64,000 nt of DNA. It comes from Flavobacteriales bacterium. Lineage in GTDB: Bacteria > Bacteroidota > Bacteroidia > Flavobacteriales_D > Crocinitomicaceae. Position 1 is the stretch's first letter. The number at the start of each line of letters is the position of its first letter. Of the stretch, positions 53,592-62,606 are shown piece after piece. The stretch covers positions 1 through 64,000 of the forward strand of contig CANITF010000013.1 of assembly GCA_947470515.1 (NCBI GenBank), in the 5' to 3' direction. A program made the translations under genes and the position numbers. Below the pieces are notes generated by a model. That model worked only from the letters and a program-made list of their open reading frames with translations. It searched no databases and was not told the origin of the DNA.

Positions 53592-56500
53592 CTAAACTAC
53601 CCCTTCTTCAAAATGTAATTCTTTCGCTTTTTTTCTCGAAAGTTTTGCTTGGATTCTATCAACGGTGTAATACATCATTGGAACAACAATAATTGTTAAG
53701 AACATGGAACTGGTTAAACCACCAATTAATACCCATGCCAATCCGTTTTTCCATTCTGCTCCAGATCCTGTTGCAGTGGCAATTGGAATCATACCAACCA
53801 CCATCGCAATTGTTGTCATTAAGATTGGACGCATTCTTTCACGAACCGATTCTAATAAAGCATTGTAGGTAGATTTTCCTTCTTTCTTTAGGTGATTTGT
53901 GAAATCGACAATCAAAATAGCATTCTTGGCGACAAGTCCAAGTAACATCAACATTCCCAACATGGTAAAGATTCCCATACTCGAAGAAGTAAGATTCAAT
54001 GCTAAAATTGCACCAACTAAAGCAACAAGGATTGAAAATAATACAACGAATGGATAAACGAAATTATCGTACAATGCAACCATGATGAGGTAAACGAGAA
54101 TTAATCCAATTCCCATCGCCGTTCCAAGTGCTCCAAAAGATTCCTTTTGACGTTTTACTTCTCCACCCCAAAGCATTCTTACGTTTTTATCAAGTGGTTT
54201 CTCCTTCAGATATTTTTCAATCGATGCTGAAACTGTTCCTGAGGCTGTTCCAAGGACATACGATCTAATGGTTGTTGAACTGATTCTGTTTTTTCGCTCC
54301 AAAGAACCATTTCCATTTTCAATTGTGACATCAGCAAATTCACTCAATCTAATTTGCTTATTATCCGATGCTGAGAAGGTCATATTTCGAATATCATCAA
54401 TGTTTTTTCGATCGAATTTATCCATCATAATCCGGATATTATATTCTTGACCCTTGTCATCAAACTGAGCATCATTGTTACCTGTTAACCCATTTTGTAA
54501 TTGAAGACCAACAACAGCGATTGGTAATCCCAATTGTCCCATTTTCTCTCGATCTAAATCAATTCGAACTTCTGGTGTCACATCATCAGTTGAAATTGTT
54601 GGGTCTTTCGCTCCTTTGATTCCTAGAATAGTTGTCTTTAATCTGCGTGCTTCTTTTATCAATAATTCAGGATCATCAGATGAAAGGAAAATTTCAATCG
54701 GAGCTTCTTCCGATTCAACCATACCAATATTCAATGCCTTCACTTCAACACCAGGATAATTGTCTTCAATTTGTTTCCGAATAGCATTCATGTATTTGAT
54801 TGTTGGAAAATCTTTTTGTTTTCCTTCTTTCATTTTAACGGTTAATTCCGCTTTATTTTCTGCTCCAAATGATGCTGCACCCATTCCTGAACTTGGCCCA
54901 CCAACATTGGCAAATACAATATCAACAATGTCTTTTTGAGCTATTATCATTTGCTCAATTTTTAATGTTGTAACATTGTTTTCTTCAAAAGTGGTGCTCT
55001 TATCATATTTCAATTTGATCATAAATTTACCTTGATCTCCTTGTGCTACGAATTCCTGACCAACAATTCCTAATCCCATTGTTGCCATACTTGCAAAGAA
55101 AATGGTGATGACACCAATTCCCATGATGAGTTTATGACGTAATGACCAACCAACTAATTTTACGTATTGTTCTGTGAAAATAGTGATACGTTTTTCAAAC
55201 CAAATTAAGATAGCTTGAATTGGTTTTTTAGGATTCAACACTACAACTTTTGCAAAACGGGATGCTAACCAGGGAGTTAATGTGAAACAAACAAATAATG
55301 ACATGAGCGTTGAAACAACTACTACAATGGAGAATTGATGCAAAATATCTGAAATCGTTCCTTCAATAAATACTACTGGAGAAAATACAACAACGTCAAC
55401 TAGCGTAATCGCTAAAGCAGTAAAACCAATTTCATTTCTCCCATCTAGTGCCGCTTTTCTTTTGTCTTTGCCCATTTGAAGATGGCGGTATATGTTTTCG
55501 AGCACAACTATAGAGTCATCAACTAATATTCCAATCACCAATGACATTGCTAATAATGTCATCAAATTCAAGGTGTAGCCTAAAAGATACATGACAATAA
55601 ATGTTGAGATCAATGAAGCTGGAATAGAAATCAACACAATAAAAGCATTTCTTAAACTGTGCAAAAAGATCAACATCACCGCTGCAACAAGTAAAATTGC
55701 TAATTCCAAATCGTGAATTACAGCATTTACAGATTCAACAGTTGGTTTCGATGTATCTGTAGCAACTGTGAATTTAACACCTTCTTTCTTGTATTTTTCT
55801 TCAATAAGTTTAAATTTCTCTTTTGTCGCTTTAGACATGTCAACGGCATTCGCGTCACTTTGTTTTTTGATGCGCATTCCAACACCATTCACACCATTGA
55901 AACGACTTACTGTAACCTGGTCTTGCACTCCGTCTTCAACTTCAGCAATTTCACCTAATCGAACAACTGAACTGCCATTTGCAGAAATTATTAGATTTCT
56001 TAAGTCTTCAACAGATTTAAATTTTCCAGAAAAGCGCACGGTCATTTGTTCTGACACATCTTTTAATTTTCCTGTCGGAAATTCAACATTTGATGAGGCT
56101 ACTGCTTGGTTTATTCCTGCTAATGAAAGACCATACATTTTCATTTTGTCTTTATCAACATTTACGCGGAATTCACGTTTTTCACCGCCAATTACTTGAA
56201 CTTCAGCAACACCTTTTGTTTGTTTGATTTGTGGTAAAATTTGATCATCCATCAATTCCATGAAATCTCTTTCATCCATATTTTTAGCCACAGCACTGAC
56301 TTGTAAAACAGGTGAGGCGTTTGGTTCTATTTTAGAAACCACAGGCGTCTGAGCACCGTCAGGAAGTTTATTGAGGATGTTATTTATTTTTCGTTGGGCA
56401 TTTTCTAAGGATAAATCAATGTCAGCTGAAGCTTTAAATTCTAAAAGCATTACTGAAGCATTATCTAAAGAGAATGCGGTTACTTCCGAAATGTTTTCTA

Positions 56501-56720
56501 AACCACTCAAAGCGTCTTCCATTGGTTTGGAAACCTGATTTTCAACTGTTAGTGGTGATGCCCCAGGATAAATTGTTGTAACGGTTAAGATGGGAGGAGA
56601 AAAATCGGGCAATAATTCATAGCTTAATTCATTGTAGCTAATCAATCCTCCACCAATCAAAATTGTGAAAATTACAATAATGAAAGAAGGTCTTTTTATG
56701 GATAATTCTGTTAAAGTCAT
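53592..56720 (-). CDS. RND efflux pump permease (HAE1 type)
   Basis: 1042-aa proton-driven inner-membrane transporter with 12 expected TM helices and two large periplasmic loops. TM1 is at the N-terminus (SFIIVIFTILIGGGLISY). TM4 carries the paired acids GILVDDSIVVLENIYRH, used for proton relay. The second half repeats the pattern (LGLVAKNAILIVDFTNHL). It belongs to the multidrug/hydrophobe-amphiphile class rather than the heavy-metal class, judging by the DD pair. Last gene of tetR-tolC-mfp-rnd; 10-nt gap from the adaptor gene. Confidence 0.95.
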   Translation of the reverse strand: MTLTELSIKRPSFIIVIFTILIGGGLISYNELSYELLPDFSPPILTVTTIYPGASPLTVENQVSKPMEDALSGLENISEVTAFSLDNASVMLLEFKASADIDLSLENAQRKINNILNKLPDGAQTPVVSKIEPNASPVLQVSAVAKNMDERDFMELMDDQILPQIKQTKGVAEVQVIGGEKREFRVNVDKDKMKMYGLSLAGINQAVASSNVEFPTGKLKDVSEQMTVRFSGKFKSVEDLRNLIISANGSSVVRLGEIAEVEDGVQDQVTVSRFNGVNGVGMRIKKQSDANAVDMSKATKEKFKLIEEKYKKEGVKFTVATDTSKPTVESVNAVIHDLELAILLVAAVMLIFLHSLRNAFIVLISIPASLISTFIVMYLLGYTLNLMTLLAMSLVIGILVDDSIVVLENIYRHLQMGKDKRKAALDGRNEIGFTALAITLVDVVVFSPVVFIEGTISDILHQFSIVVVVSTLMSLFVCFTLTPWLASRFAKVVVLNPKKPIQAILIWFEKRITIFTEQYVKLVGWSLRHKLIMGIGVITIFFASMATMGLGIVGQEFVAQGDQGKFMIKLKYDKSTTFEENNVTTLKIEQMIIAQKDIVDIVFANVGGPSSGMGAASFGAENKAELTVKMKEGKQKDFPTIKYMNAIRKQIEDNYPGVEVKALNIGMVESEEAPIEIFLSSDDPELLIKEARRLKTTILGIKGAKDPTISTDDVTPEVRIDLDREKMGQLGLPIAVVGLQLQNGLTGNNDAQFDDKGQEYNIRIMMDKFDRKNIDDIRNMTFSASDNKQIRLSEFADVTIENGNGSLERKNRISSTTIRSYVLGTASGTVSASIEKYLKEKPLDKNVRMLWGGEVKRQKESFGALGTAMGIGLILVYLIMVALYDNFVYPFVVLFSILVALVGAILALNLTSSSMGIFTMLGMLMLLGLVAKNAILIVDFTNHLKKEGKSTYNALLESVRERMRPILMTTIAMVVGMIPIATATGSGAEWKNGLAWVLIGGLTSSMFLTIIVVPMMYYTVDRIQAKLSRKKAKELHFEEGVV

Positions 56721-56730
56721 GATAATTAGC

Positions 56731-57786
56731 TTATTTATTCTTTTTTACGTTTGATTTGTCTTGCAAATTGACTTGACCTTTCACTACAATGCGATCTGTA
56801 TTTGATAAACCATTAACCACCTCAATGAATTCTCCGTCTGAAGTTCCTGCATTAAAAGAAGTGAGCATTGCTTTTCCATTTTGAATAACATAAACTTGAG
56901 GGTTTTTTAAAGAACCCACTAAAGCTTTTCTTGGGATTGCCATTGCAGTTACACTTTTATTATTAATCAAAGAAACTGAAGCATACATTCCAGACAGTAA
57001 TTCTTGTTGCGCATTTTTAATGGTTATTTGCACTTTGAAATTGTGAGATTTGTCTGCTACAACACTTATATTCGTGACTTTTCCTTCAAAAACACGGTTG
57101 TTATAAATGTCCACTTTCGCTTGAACTACTTGATTCAATTTAAATTTTAAAATATCACGCTCCGGAACATTAACCGTCAACTTCAGAGATGAAATATCCG
57201 TAATTTCAACTAGGGGTGATCCAGCACCAATCACAGATCCTAAGTCAACGAGTTTCTTTGTAATTACGCCAGAAAAAGGAGCGGTAATATTTGTGCTTCT
57301 CAATTGCTTTTGAATTTGCTTCTTTTGAATTTCTGCTGATCGCACACCCAATTTTGTTTTTTCAATCTGCATTCCTGAAATAGCATTGTCTTTTGCTAAG
57401 TTCGAATAACGATTGTCATCATTTTTCTGTCCTTCCAATGAAACTTCTGCATTCTCTAACTGAAGTTGCAGCATTTCATCATCAATTTTAGCTATTACTT
57501 GACCCTGCGTTACGCGGTCTCCTTCTTCAATAGATAAACGAATGATTTTTCCTTGAGCATCAGAACCAATTATATTCTGACGAATCGGTTCAAATGTTCC
57601 TAGAAAAGAAAAAGCGCTTTCGAAGGTGTGCATTTGTGGACTGACATCTTCTACTAAGACAGCAGCTTCCATGTCATGGATATATATTTTCTTTTCGACA
57701 GCTGATTTATTTGAAAGCAATTTCATTACTGTCAGGCCAACTAATACTAGTGCGATGATTGCGATGGTGAGTGTTCGTTTATTCAT
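56731..57786 (-). CDS. RND periplasmic adaptor (membrane fusion protein)
   Basis: 351 aa. A single N-terminal hydrophobic anchor (TIAIIALVLVGLTVM), a barrel-sandwich/lipoyl domain (DAQGKIIRLSIEEGDRVTQGQVIAKID and TAPFSGVITKKLVDLGSVIGAGSPLVEI) interrupted by a short alpha hairpin, a beta-barrel domain, and a membrane-proximal domain with PRKALVGSLKNPQVYVI. Bridges the RND pump and the TolC channel. Confidence 0.94.
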   Translation of the reverse strand: MNKRTLTIAIIALVLVGLTVMKLLSNKSAVEKKIYIHDMEAAVLVEDVSPQMHTFESAFSFLGTFEPIRQNIIGSDAQGKIIRLSIEEGDRVTQGQVIAKIDDEMLQLQLENAEVSLEGQKNDDNRYSNLAKDNAISGMQIEKTKLGVRSAEIQKKQIQKQLRSTNITAPFSGVITKKLVDLGSVIGAGSPLVEITDISSLKLTVNVPERDILKFKLNQVVQAKVDIYNNRVFEGKVTNISVVADKSHNFKVQITIKNAQQELLSGMYASVSLINNKSVTAMAIPRKALVGSLKNPQVYVIQNGKAMLTSFNAGTSDGEFIEVVNGLSNTDRIVVKGQVNLQDKSNVKKNK

Positions 57787-57815
57787 TGTTGTTTTATTGA
57801 TAATGTTCCTAAAAA

Positions 57816-59114
57816 TTACTTAATGTTTCCAATTGATTTTAAATATTCCAATTCAGCTTGTCTTAATTGAATGTATGCTGATACTACATTTGTTTGAGCT
57901 TGTTGACGATTGTTTTCGGCTGTTATAAGATCATTTGATGATACCGTTCCTTGTTCAAATTTTGATTCTGTTTGCATGTAAACTCGATCTGACAGTATCA
58001 ATTGTTCTTGAGAAATGGCTAATGAACTTTTTTGAACCTCAATTTGTCTTTTGGTAGCTGCCGCCTTCATATCTAATTGTTGCAAAATCAAATCATGTTG
58101 ATTCGTTAATTTTTCAGCATTCAACGCATTAATTTTTTGTTTGTGAAATTTTTCTAATCCATCAAACAACGTCCAATTTAATTTTAAACCTAAAAATGCA
58201 CCTTCTATTCCTGTGCGATAATCGTCTTCAGGCTTCATGTTGTAATTGTAATTATAGGCAGCATAAAAAGTTAAACTTGGTAAATAAGCCATGTTCGTTC
58301 CTTTTCGTTCTTCAATATTCATCTTTTGTTGAGCCGCTAACATTTCTAATTCGGGATAATTGATTGTTCCGCTATCAACTAAAATTGATTGCTCTACCAA
58401 ATTATCAACTGGAACAGAAATAGTGGCTTTCGAATCCATTCCAATCAATATTTTCAGCAATGTTTCTAATTGATCTTTTGTTGCAAGCAATGATTCTTTA
58501 GAATTTAAAAGTGAAAGTCTATTGATTTGAAGTTTATCTGCTTCAGTTTGAATTACTAATTCTTGCTGAACCATTGCGTTCATGTTGCTAATTAATTTAT
58601 CCATGTTAGCAATATTACTGGTGATAAAAGTCAATTGCTTCGTTATTGCCTGAAGGTTAAAATAAGTGCTTGCCACTTGATGTTTTACATCTTGCGCCGT
58701 CATTCTTTGTTGAATTTCTACAATTTCTGTATTGATCTTAAGTGCTGATAACCCATAATTTAATTGTGGATTATATAATATTTGCGTTAATTGAAGTGAG
58801 TTACTCAATACAAATGGTACACCAAATTGCACTGTAGAAAAAGTTCCTGCTGGACCACCGAAAAAGGCTGCTGGAACAACTTGACCTTGTATTATAGCAT
58901 TGTATTTATAATCACCACTATACGCTAATTGAGGTAAACGAGCAGACATATAAACGCTTCGTTGTTTGTCATTTATTTCAATATCTAACAAGGAATTTCT
59001 TATAGATAAATTAGCTGTGTCAGCCATTTTTAGACAAGTTTCAAGATTCAATTCTTGCCCTTGTACAGAAATACTACTGATAATTCCAATAAGAAGAAAA
59101 AGTTGTTTTTTCAT
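57816..59114 (-). CDS. TolC-family outer-membrane efflux channel
   Basis: 432 aa with a signal peptide (MKKQLFLLIGIISSISVQG-QEL) and two OEP repeats, dominated by long amphipathic helices. Recognisable points are LNLETCLKMADTANLSIRNSLLDIEI at the start and the late FEQGTVSSNDLITAENNRQQAQTNVVSAYIQLRQAELEYLKS. Second gene of the efflux operon, 6 nt after tetR. Confidence 0.94.
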   Translation of the reverse strand: MKKQLFLLIGIISSISVQGQELNLETCLKMADTANLSIRNSLLDIEINDKQRSVYMSARLPQLAYSGDYKYNAIIQGQVVPAAFFGGPAGTFSTVQFGVPFVLSNSLQLTQILYNPQLNYGLSALKINTEIVEIQQRMTAQDVKHQVASTYFNLQAITKQLTFITSNIANMDKLISNMNAMVQQELVIQTEADKLQINRLSLLNSKESLLATKDQLETLLKILIGMDSKATISVPVDNLVEQSILVDSGTINYPELEMLAAQQKMNIEERKGTNMAYLPSLTFYAAYNYNYNMKPEDDYRTGIEGAFLGLKLNWTLFDGLEKFHKQKINALNAEKLTNQHDLILQQLDMKAAATKRQIEVQKSSLAISQEQLILSDRVYMQTESKFEQGTVSSNDLITAENNRQQAQTNVVSAYIQLRQAELEYLKSIGNIK

Positions 59115-59120
59115 TTGCGT

Positions 59121-59747
59121 TTATTTTGTGGTTTTTGAATTAATAGGAAATAAATAATTTACAAGCATATCTGTCACATTTTGTTTGTGTAATAATAAGT
59201 TTGAAGTATAGTCTTCATCTGAAATTCCATGAATTCCTTGCATTAAATTTTTAGCCATAATTGGATATTGACAATTTGACATTATTAACAAGGTCAAACT
59301 GAGAATGTTTATTTCCCTCATTTTACCTTCAGCTTGAGCTTGTGCACATTCATTGAAAATGCCAGATGCAGCAATTTTTTCAAAAAAGCATGCATGATCG
59401 ATTGAACAACCTTCTTCTCGGTTCATTTCAGTAATAATAAATACAGGTAATTCAGGGTGTTTAGAAAGGAATTCAAATTCTCGATCTATGAAAATGCGCA
59501 TCTTATTTTCTATAGATTGATCAGAACTAAAAACAGTCATCATGGAAGTAACAAAGTCCTCCATAGCTGTCTCAAAAATTATTTTAAAAAGCTGACTTTT
59601 AGACCTAAAATAGTAATTGACAAGAGCAACATTCATTCCTGCTGCTTTAGAAATTTCACGCGAAGAACACCCAGCAAAACCTTTCGCCATGAAAACTTGC
59701 TTGGCTGCTTCCTTGATTTTTTCTTCTGTTGTTGCGTCTTTTTTCAT
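59121..59747 (-). CDS. TetR/AcrR-family transcriptional regulator
   Basis: 208 aa. The N-terminal helix-turn-helix reads EEKIKEAAKQVFMAKGFAGCSSREISKAAGMNVALVNYYFRSKSQLF, the standard TetR DNA-binding domain. The C-terminal ~140 residues form the ligand-binding/dimerisation part. A TTG two codons earlier (59753) is in frame, but ATG 59747 is preferred. Placed first in the efflux operon with a 20-bp palindrome next to its promoter, so self-repression is likely, relieved by a pump substrate. Confidence 0.93.
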   Translation of the reverse strand: MKKDATTEEKIKEAAKQVFMAKGFAGCSSREISKAAGMNVALVNYYFRSKSQLFKIIFETAMEDFVTSMMTVFSSDQSIENKMRIFIDREFEFLSKHPELPVFIITEMNREEGCSIDHACFFEKIAASGIFNECAQAQAEGKMREINILSLTLLIMSNCQYPIMAKNLMQGIHGISDEDYTSNLLLHKQNVTDMLVNYLFPINSKTTK

Positions 59748-59767
59748 TATCAAATGAATTTAGACGA

Positions 59768-59803
59768 CAAATTTAAACAACTATTTTAAACACTTGTTTA
59801 AAA
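59768..59803 (-). promoter_or_regulatory. Efflux operon promoter box and TetR-like operator
   Basis: TAAATTTG (59768-59775, minus strand) is the -7 box. Directly upstream, 59784-59803 is a 20-bp palindrome TTTTAAACACTTGTTTAAAA with 9 of 10 complementary positions. It covers the space between -7 and -33, where a TetR dimer would block RNA polymerase. A half-site-like TTTAAACAA overlaps the -7 box. Confidence 0.6.
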
Positions 59804-59842
59804 CATATGATTAATTTGTTAAAATAATTTAAATTAATTTGG

Positions 59843-59883
59843 GCACTGAATTTGTCGAAGTGCCACTTCGATAAATTCAGTGC
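59843..59883. repeat. Inverted pair of TGTCGAAG-family repeats
   Basis: Two 20-bp arms (59843-59862 and 59864-59883), complementary at 19 of 20 positions and separated by one base. Each arm is a GCACTGAATTTGTCGAAGTG-type element like that at 12961. Lies between the efflux operon and dapD; may act as a transcription barrier. Confidence 0.75.
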
Positions 59884-59904
59884 ATCGCTATGTGTTTCAA
59901 AAAG

Positions 59905-59942
59905 AATTACGAATCCCAAATTACGAATCCCAAATTACGAAT
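59905..59942. repeat. 14-bp tandem direct repeat
   Basis: AATTACGAATCCCA is repeated perfectly at 59905 and 59919, with a partial third copy from 59933, immediately downstream of dapD. Confidence 0.6.
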
Positions 59943-59956
59943 TATAAATTCTGAAT

Positions 59957-60766
59957 TTAAACCGCCACATTATGCTCCCTCAACGCATCATTCAAAGATG
60001 TCTTCAAATCTGTGGATTCTTTTCGTTTCCCAATTATCAATGCACATGGAACTTGAAAATCACCTGCAGGAAATGATTTTGTATACGACCCCGGTATTAC
60101 AACAGATCTCTCAGGAACGTATCCTCTATGTTCAACAGGTTCAGAACCTGAAACATCAATAATTTTTGTGGATTTTGTCAATACGACATTTGCACCTAAT
60201 ACTGCTTGTTTTCCAACCCGAACACCTTCAACAACTATGCAGCGCGACCCAATAAAAGCATCATCTTCAATGATTACAGGCGCTGCTTGTAACGGTTCTA
60301 AAACTCCTCCAATTCCTACACCACCGCTTAAGTGAACATTTTTTCCGATTTGAGCACAAGACCCAACAGTTGCCCATGTGTCGACCATTGTTCCCGAATC
60401 TACATAAGCGCCAATATTTACATAGGATGGCATCAATATAACTCCAGATGCAATGAATGCTCCATATCTAGCTACAGCTGGCGGAACAACACGAATCCCC
60501 AATTCTTTGTAATTGGTTTTCAAAGCCATTTTATCATGAAATTCAAACGGACCAACTTCTATTGTTTCCATTTTACGAATTGGAAAATACATTATAACTG
60601 CTTTTTTTACCCATTCGTTTACAATCCATTCGCCATTGTCAAGTTGTTCAGCAACGCGTAACAAACCTTTGTCAATGTCTGCAATTATAGAATTGATAGC
60701 ATTAATTGTTTCTGTTTGACTCAACAATTCACGATTGTCCCAAGCTGCTTCGATAATAGATCTCAT
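59957..60766 (-). CDS. dapD: Tetrahydrodipicolinate N-succinyltransferase
   Basis: 269-aa lysine/meso-diaminopimelate pathway enzyme that succinylates 2,3,4,5-tetrahydropyridine-2,6-dicarboxylate. The left-handed beta-helix hexapeptide repeats are clear in the middle (VNIGAYVDSGTMVDTWATVG, GKNVHLSGGVGIGG, IEDDAFIGSRCIVVEGVRVG). A TTG two codons upstream (60772) extends the frame, but ATG 60766 gives the family-like MRSIIEAAWDNRELL start. Confidence 0.95.
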   Translation of the reverse strand: MRSIIEAAWDNRELLSQTETINAINSIIADIDKGLLRVAEQLDNGEWIVNEWVKKAVIMYFPIRKMETIEVGPFEFHDKMALKTNYKELGIRVVPPAVARYGAFIASGVILMPSYVNIGAYVDSGTMVDTWATVGSCAQIGKNVHLSGGVGIGGVLEPLQAAPVIIEDDAFIGSRCIVVEGVRVGKQAVLGANVVLTKSTKIIDVSGSEPVEHRGYVPERSVVIPGSYTKSFPAGDFQVPCALIIGKRKESTDLKTSLNDALREHNVAV

Positions 60767-60782
60767 GTTCAATAATTTTTAC

Positions 60783-60800
60783 CAAAGATAATTATCTTTA
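60783..60800. promoter_or_regulatory. Back-to-back -7 boxes of dapD and ruvX
   Basis: Inside a 33-nt gap, TATCTTTG on the minus strand (60783-60790) and TATCTTTA on the plus strand (60793-60800) face outward around a perfect 16-bp palindrome AAAGATAATTATCTTT (60784-60799). The plus box ends 5 nt before the ruvX ATG. Confidence 0.55.
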
Positions 60801-60805
60801 CATCC

Positions 60806-61210
60806 ATGGGAAGAATTGTAGCAATAGATTTTGGATTAAAAAGAACAGGTTTGGCGATAACAGATGAAATGAACATCATCGCTTCACCATTAACAACAGT
60901 TGAGTCCAAAGATTTAATGACTTTCCTCAAAGAATTGACACTGAAAAATTCTATTGACACCCTAGTTCTTGGTGAACCAAAACGCTTGAACAACGAAGAT
61001 ACCCATATCACAGAAAATGTTCGCATGTTGAAAACGGCATTAGAAAAAGAGTTTCCAGCAATGAAAGTGGTGATGATAGACGAACGCTTTACCTCAAAAA
61101 TAGCTTTTCAATCAATGATTGACAGTGGCATGAAGAAAAAGCAACGCCAAGAAAAAGGTACTGTTGATATGATTAGCGCTGCGATAATATTGCAGAGTTA
61201 TTTGGGGTGA
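60806..61210 (+). CDS. ruvX: RuvX/YqgF putative Holliday junction resolvase
   Basis: 134-aa RNase H-fold nuclease; the family acts on 16S rRNA 5'-end maturation and possibly on Holliday junctions. Motifs: RIVAIDFGLKRTGLAITD (catalytic Asp), TLVLGEPK, MIDERFTSKIA and the final DMISAAIILQSYL (acidic residue). Start fixed by the MGRIVAIDFG N-terminus. Followed by def, 90 nt away. Confidence 0.94.
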   Translation: MGRIVAIDFGLKRTGLAITDEMNIIASPLTTVESKDLMTFLKELTLKNSIDTLVLGEPKRLNNEDTHITENVRMLKTALEKEFPAMKVVMIDERFTSKIAFQSMIDSGMKKKQRQEKGTVDMISAAIILQSYLG

Positions 61211-61276
61211 GTTTGAATTTATAATAGAAATTCTATAAAATATCATACACAATACTTTACTTTTCACTGAATCCCT

Positions 61277-61284
61277 TATTTTTG
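61277..61284 (+). promoter_or_regulatory. def promoter -7 box
   Basis: TATTTTTG, 16 nt upstream of the def ATG, with a weak TTTA 17 nt further up. Confidence 0.45.
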
Positions 61285-61300
61285 TATTAAAATTAGAAGA

Positions 61301-61933
61301 ATGATTTTACCTATTGTGGCATACGGCGACCCGGTATTGAAAAAAGTATGTGAAGAAATTACGGAACAACAACCTGATTTAGATGTGTTGATTGCCAACA
61401 TGTATGAAACAATGTATCATGCATCTGGTGTTGGTTTGGCAGCTCCTCAAATCGGGAATGCGATTCGCTTGTTTATTGTTGATGGGAGTCCTTTTGCTGA
61501 AAGCTCAGATGATCATGACGACGACGATGATTATGAAGAAGAGGAAGAATCTGAACCAGATCCAAAGGCTGTTGGAATAGAAAATTTTAAGAAAGTTTTT
61601 ATCAATCCGATCATTGAAGAAGAGGATGGCGAAGAATGGGGATTTCATGAAGGTTGCTTATCGATTCCAAAAATCAGAGAAGAAGTATTTCGCAAAGAAA
61701 GAATCCTTGTTTCCTATTATGATGCACAATGGAATTTCCATGAAGAATGGTTTGACGGATATGCTGCAAGAATTATTCAACACGAATATGATCATATTGA
61801 CGGTATATTATTCACAGATCATCTTTCACCATTAAAACGAAGACTTTTATCAAAAAGATTGCAAAATATTTCGAAAGGTGAAATTAAAGTAGACTATAAA
61901 ATGAAATTTCCAGTTGTCAAAAAAGGAAGATAA
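61301..61933 (+). CDS. def: Peptide deformylase with acidic insertion
   Basis: 210-aa metalloenzyme removing the N-formyl group from new proteins. The three motifs are intact: GVGLAAPQ at 43-50, EGCLSIP at 117-123 (metal ligand Cys119) and HEYDH at 161-165 (ligands His161 and His165, catalytic Glu162). Between residues 66 and 88 there is an almost purely acidic insertion of Asp and Glu, longer than I recall for Bacteroidota deformylases, between the two strands before the FINP motif. It makes the protein ~20-30 residues longer than usual. Own promoter box upstream. Confidence 0.95.
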   Translation: MILPIVAYGDPVLKKVCEEITEQQPDLDVLIANMYETMYHASGVGLAAPQIGNAIRLFIVDGSPFAESSDDHDDDDDYEEEEESEPDPKAVGIENFKKVFINPIIEEEDGEEWGFHEGCLSIPKIREEVFRKERILVSYYDAQWNFHEEWFDGYAARIIQHEYDHIDGILFTDHLSPLKRRLLSKRLQNISKGEIKVDYKMKFPVVKKGR

Positions 61934-61952
61934 AAAAGCTTAATTTAGAAGG

Positions 61953-62519
61953 ATGAAAAAAGGATTTGGATTTTTATTGATGATTTTAATTGGATTGATT
62001 TATTCTTGTGGGAATGATTCTGACAATCAAAAAACAAAAGAGGAAATTGAATCAAGCATCAAAGAAATGGAAGATTCTTTGAGCCATATTCAAGTTAATA
62101 TAAATCAAAATGCACCGATGCCAAATATCGCTCATGAGGAACTAATCAATAGACTTTTAACCTACTATCACAATTTCCCAGATGACCAAAAATCTGCGGA
62201 ATACTTAGATAAGGTTCACATGAAATATTCTGGATTAAACATGCATGCTAAGGCTGTGAAATATGCAGATACATTGTTAGAAAAATATCCAAAATATATC
62301 AATCGAGCGATGGTGCTAGAAAGTCAAGGGTTTAGTTACGATGCTTTTATTACGCCAAGAAACCCTGAAAAAGTGCGTTACTATTATAAGCTTTTGTTAA
62401 AAGAAAATCCTAAGATGGATAAAGAAAAATTTGATGGTTTACAGGAACGATTGAAACATTTAGATATGACATTTGATGAATATTGTGAATACCAAATGAA
62501 TGCTATTTCTAGTAAATAA
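61953..62519 (+). CDS. Lipoprotein with TPR-like helices
   Basis: 188 aa. Lipoprotein signal MKKGFGFLLMILIGLIYSC followed by GNDSDN. The mature part is helical, with HEELINRLLTYYHNFPDDQKSAEYLDKVHMKYSGLNMHAKAVKYADTLLEKYP resembling two or three TPR-type helix pairs, as in outer-membrane assembly lipoproteins. Not a known family to me. Lies 19 nt after def on the same strand, probably co-transcribed. Confidence 0.72.
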   Translation: MKKGFGFLLMILIGLIYSCGNDSDNQKTKEEIESSIKEMEDSLSHIQVNINQNAPMPNIAHEELINRLLTYYHNFPDDQKSAEYLDKVHMKYSGLNMHAKAVKYADTLLEKYPKYINRAMVLESQGFSYDAFITPRNPEKVRYYYKLLLKENPKMDKEKFDGLQERLKHLDMTFDEYCEYQMNAISSK

Positions 62520-62528
62520 TTTTTGCTG

Positions 62529-62578
62529 TTAACGATGTGTTAAATAAAATTTGTGGCAGGTTTCTTGCTTTACATTTG
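62529..62578 (+). promoter_or_regulatory. Promoter and upstream dyad of first DUF1573 paralog
   Basis: TTTG (62550-62553), 17-nt spacer and TACATTTG (62571-62578), with the box ending 28 nt before the ATG. Upstream, the perfect dyad TTAAC-N5-GTTAA (62529-62543) ends 27 nt before the box. The same layout occurs at 63504-63553. Confidence 0.65.
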
Positions 62579-62606
62579 AAATAATTGATAACTTAAAAAA
62601 TACACC

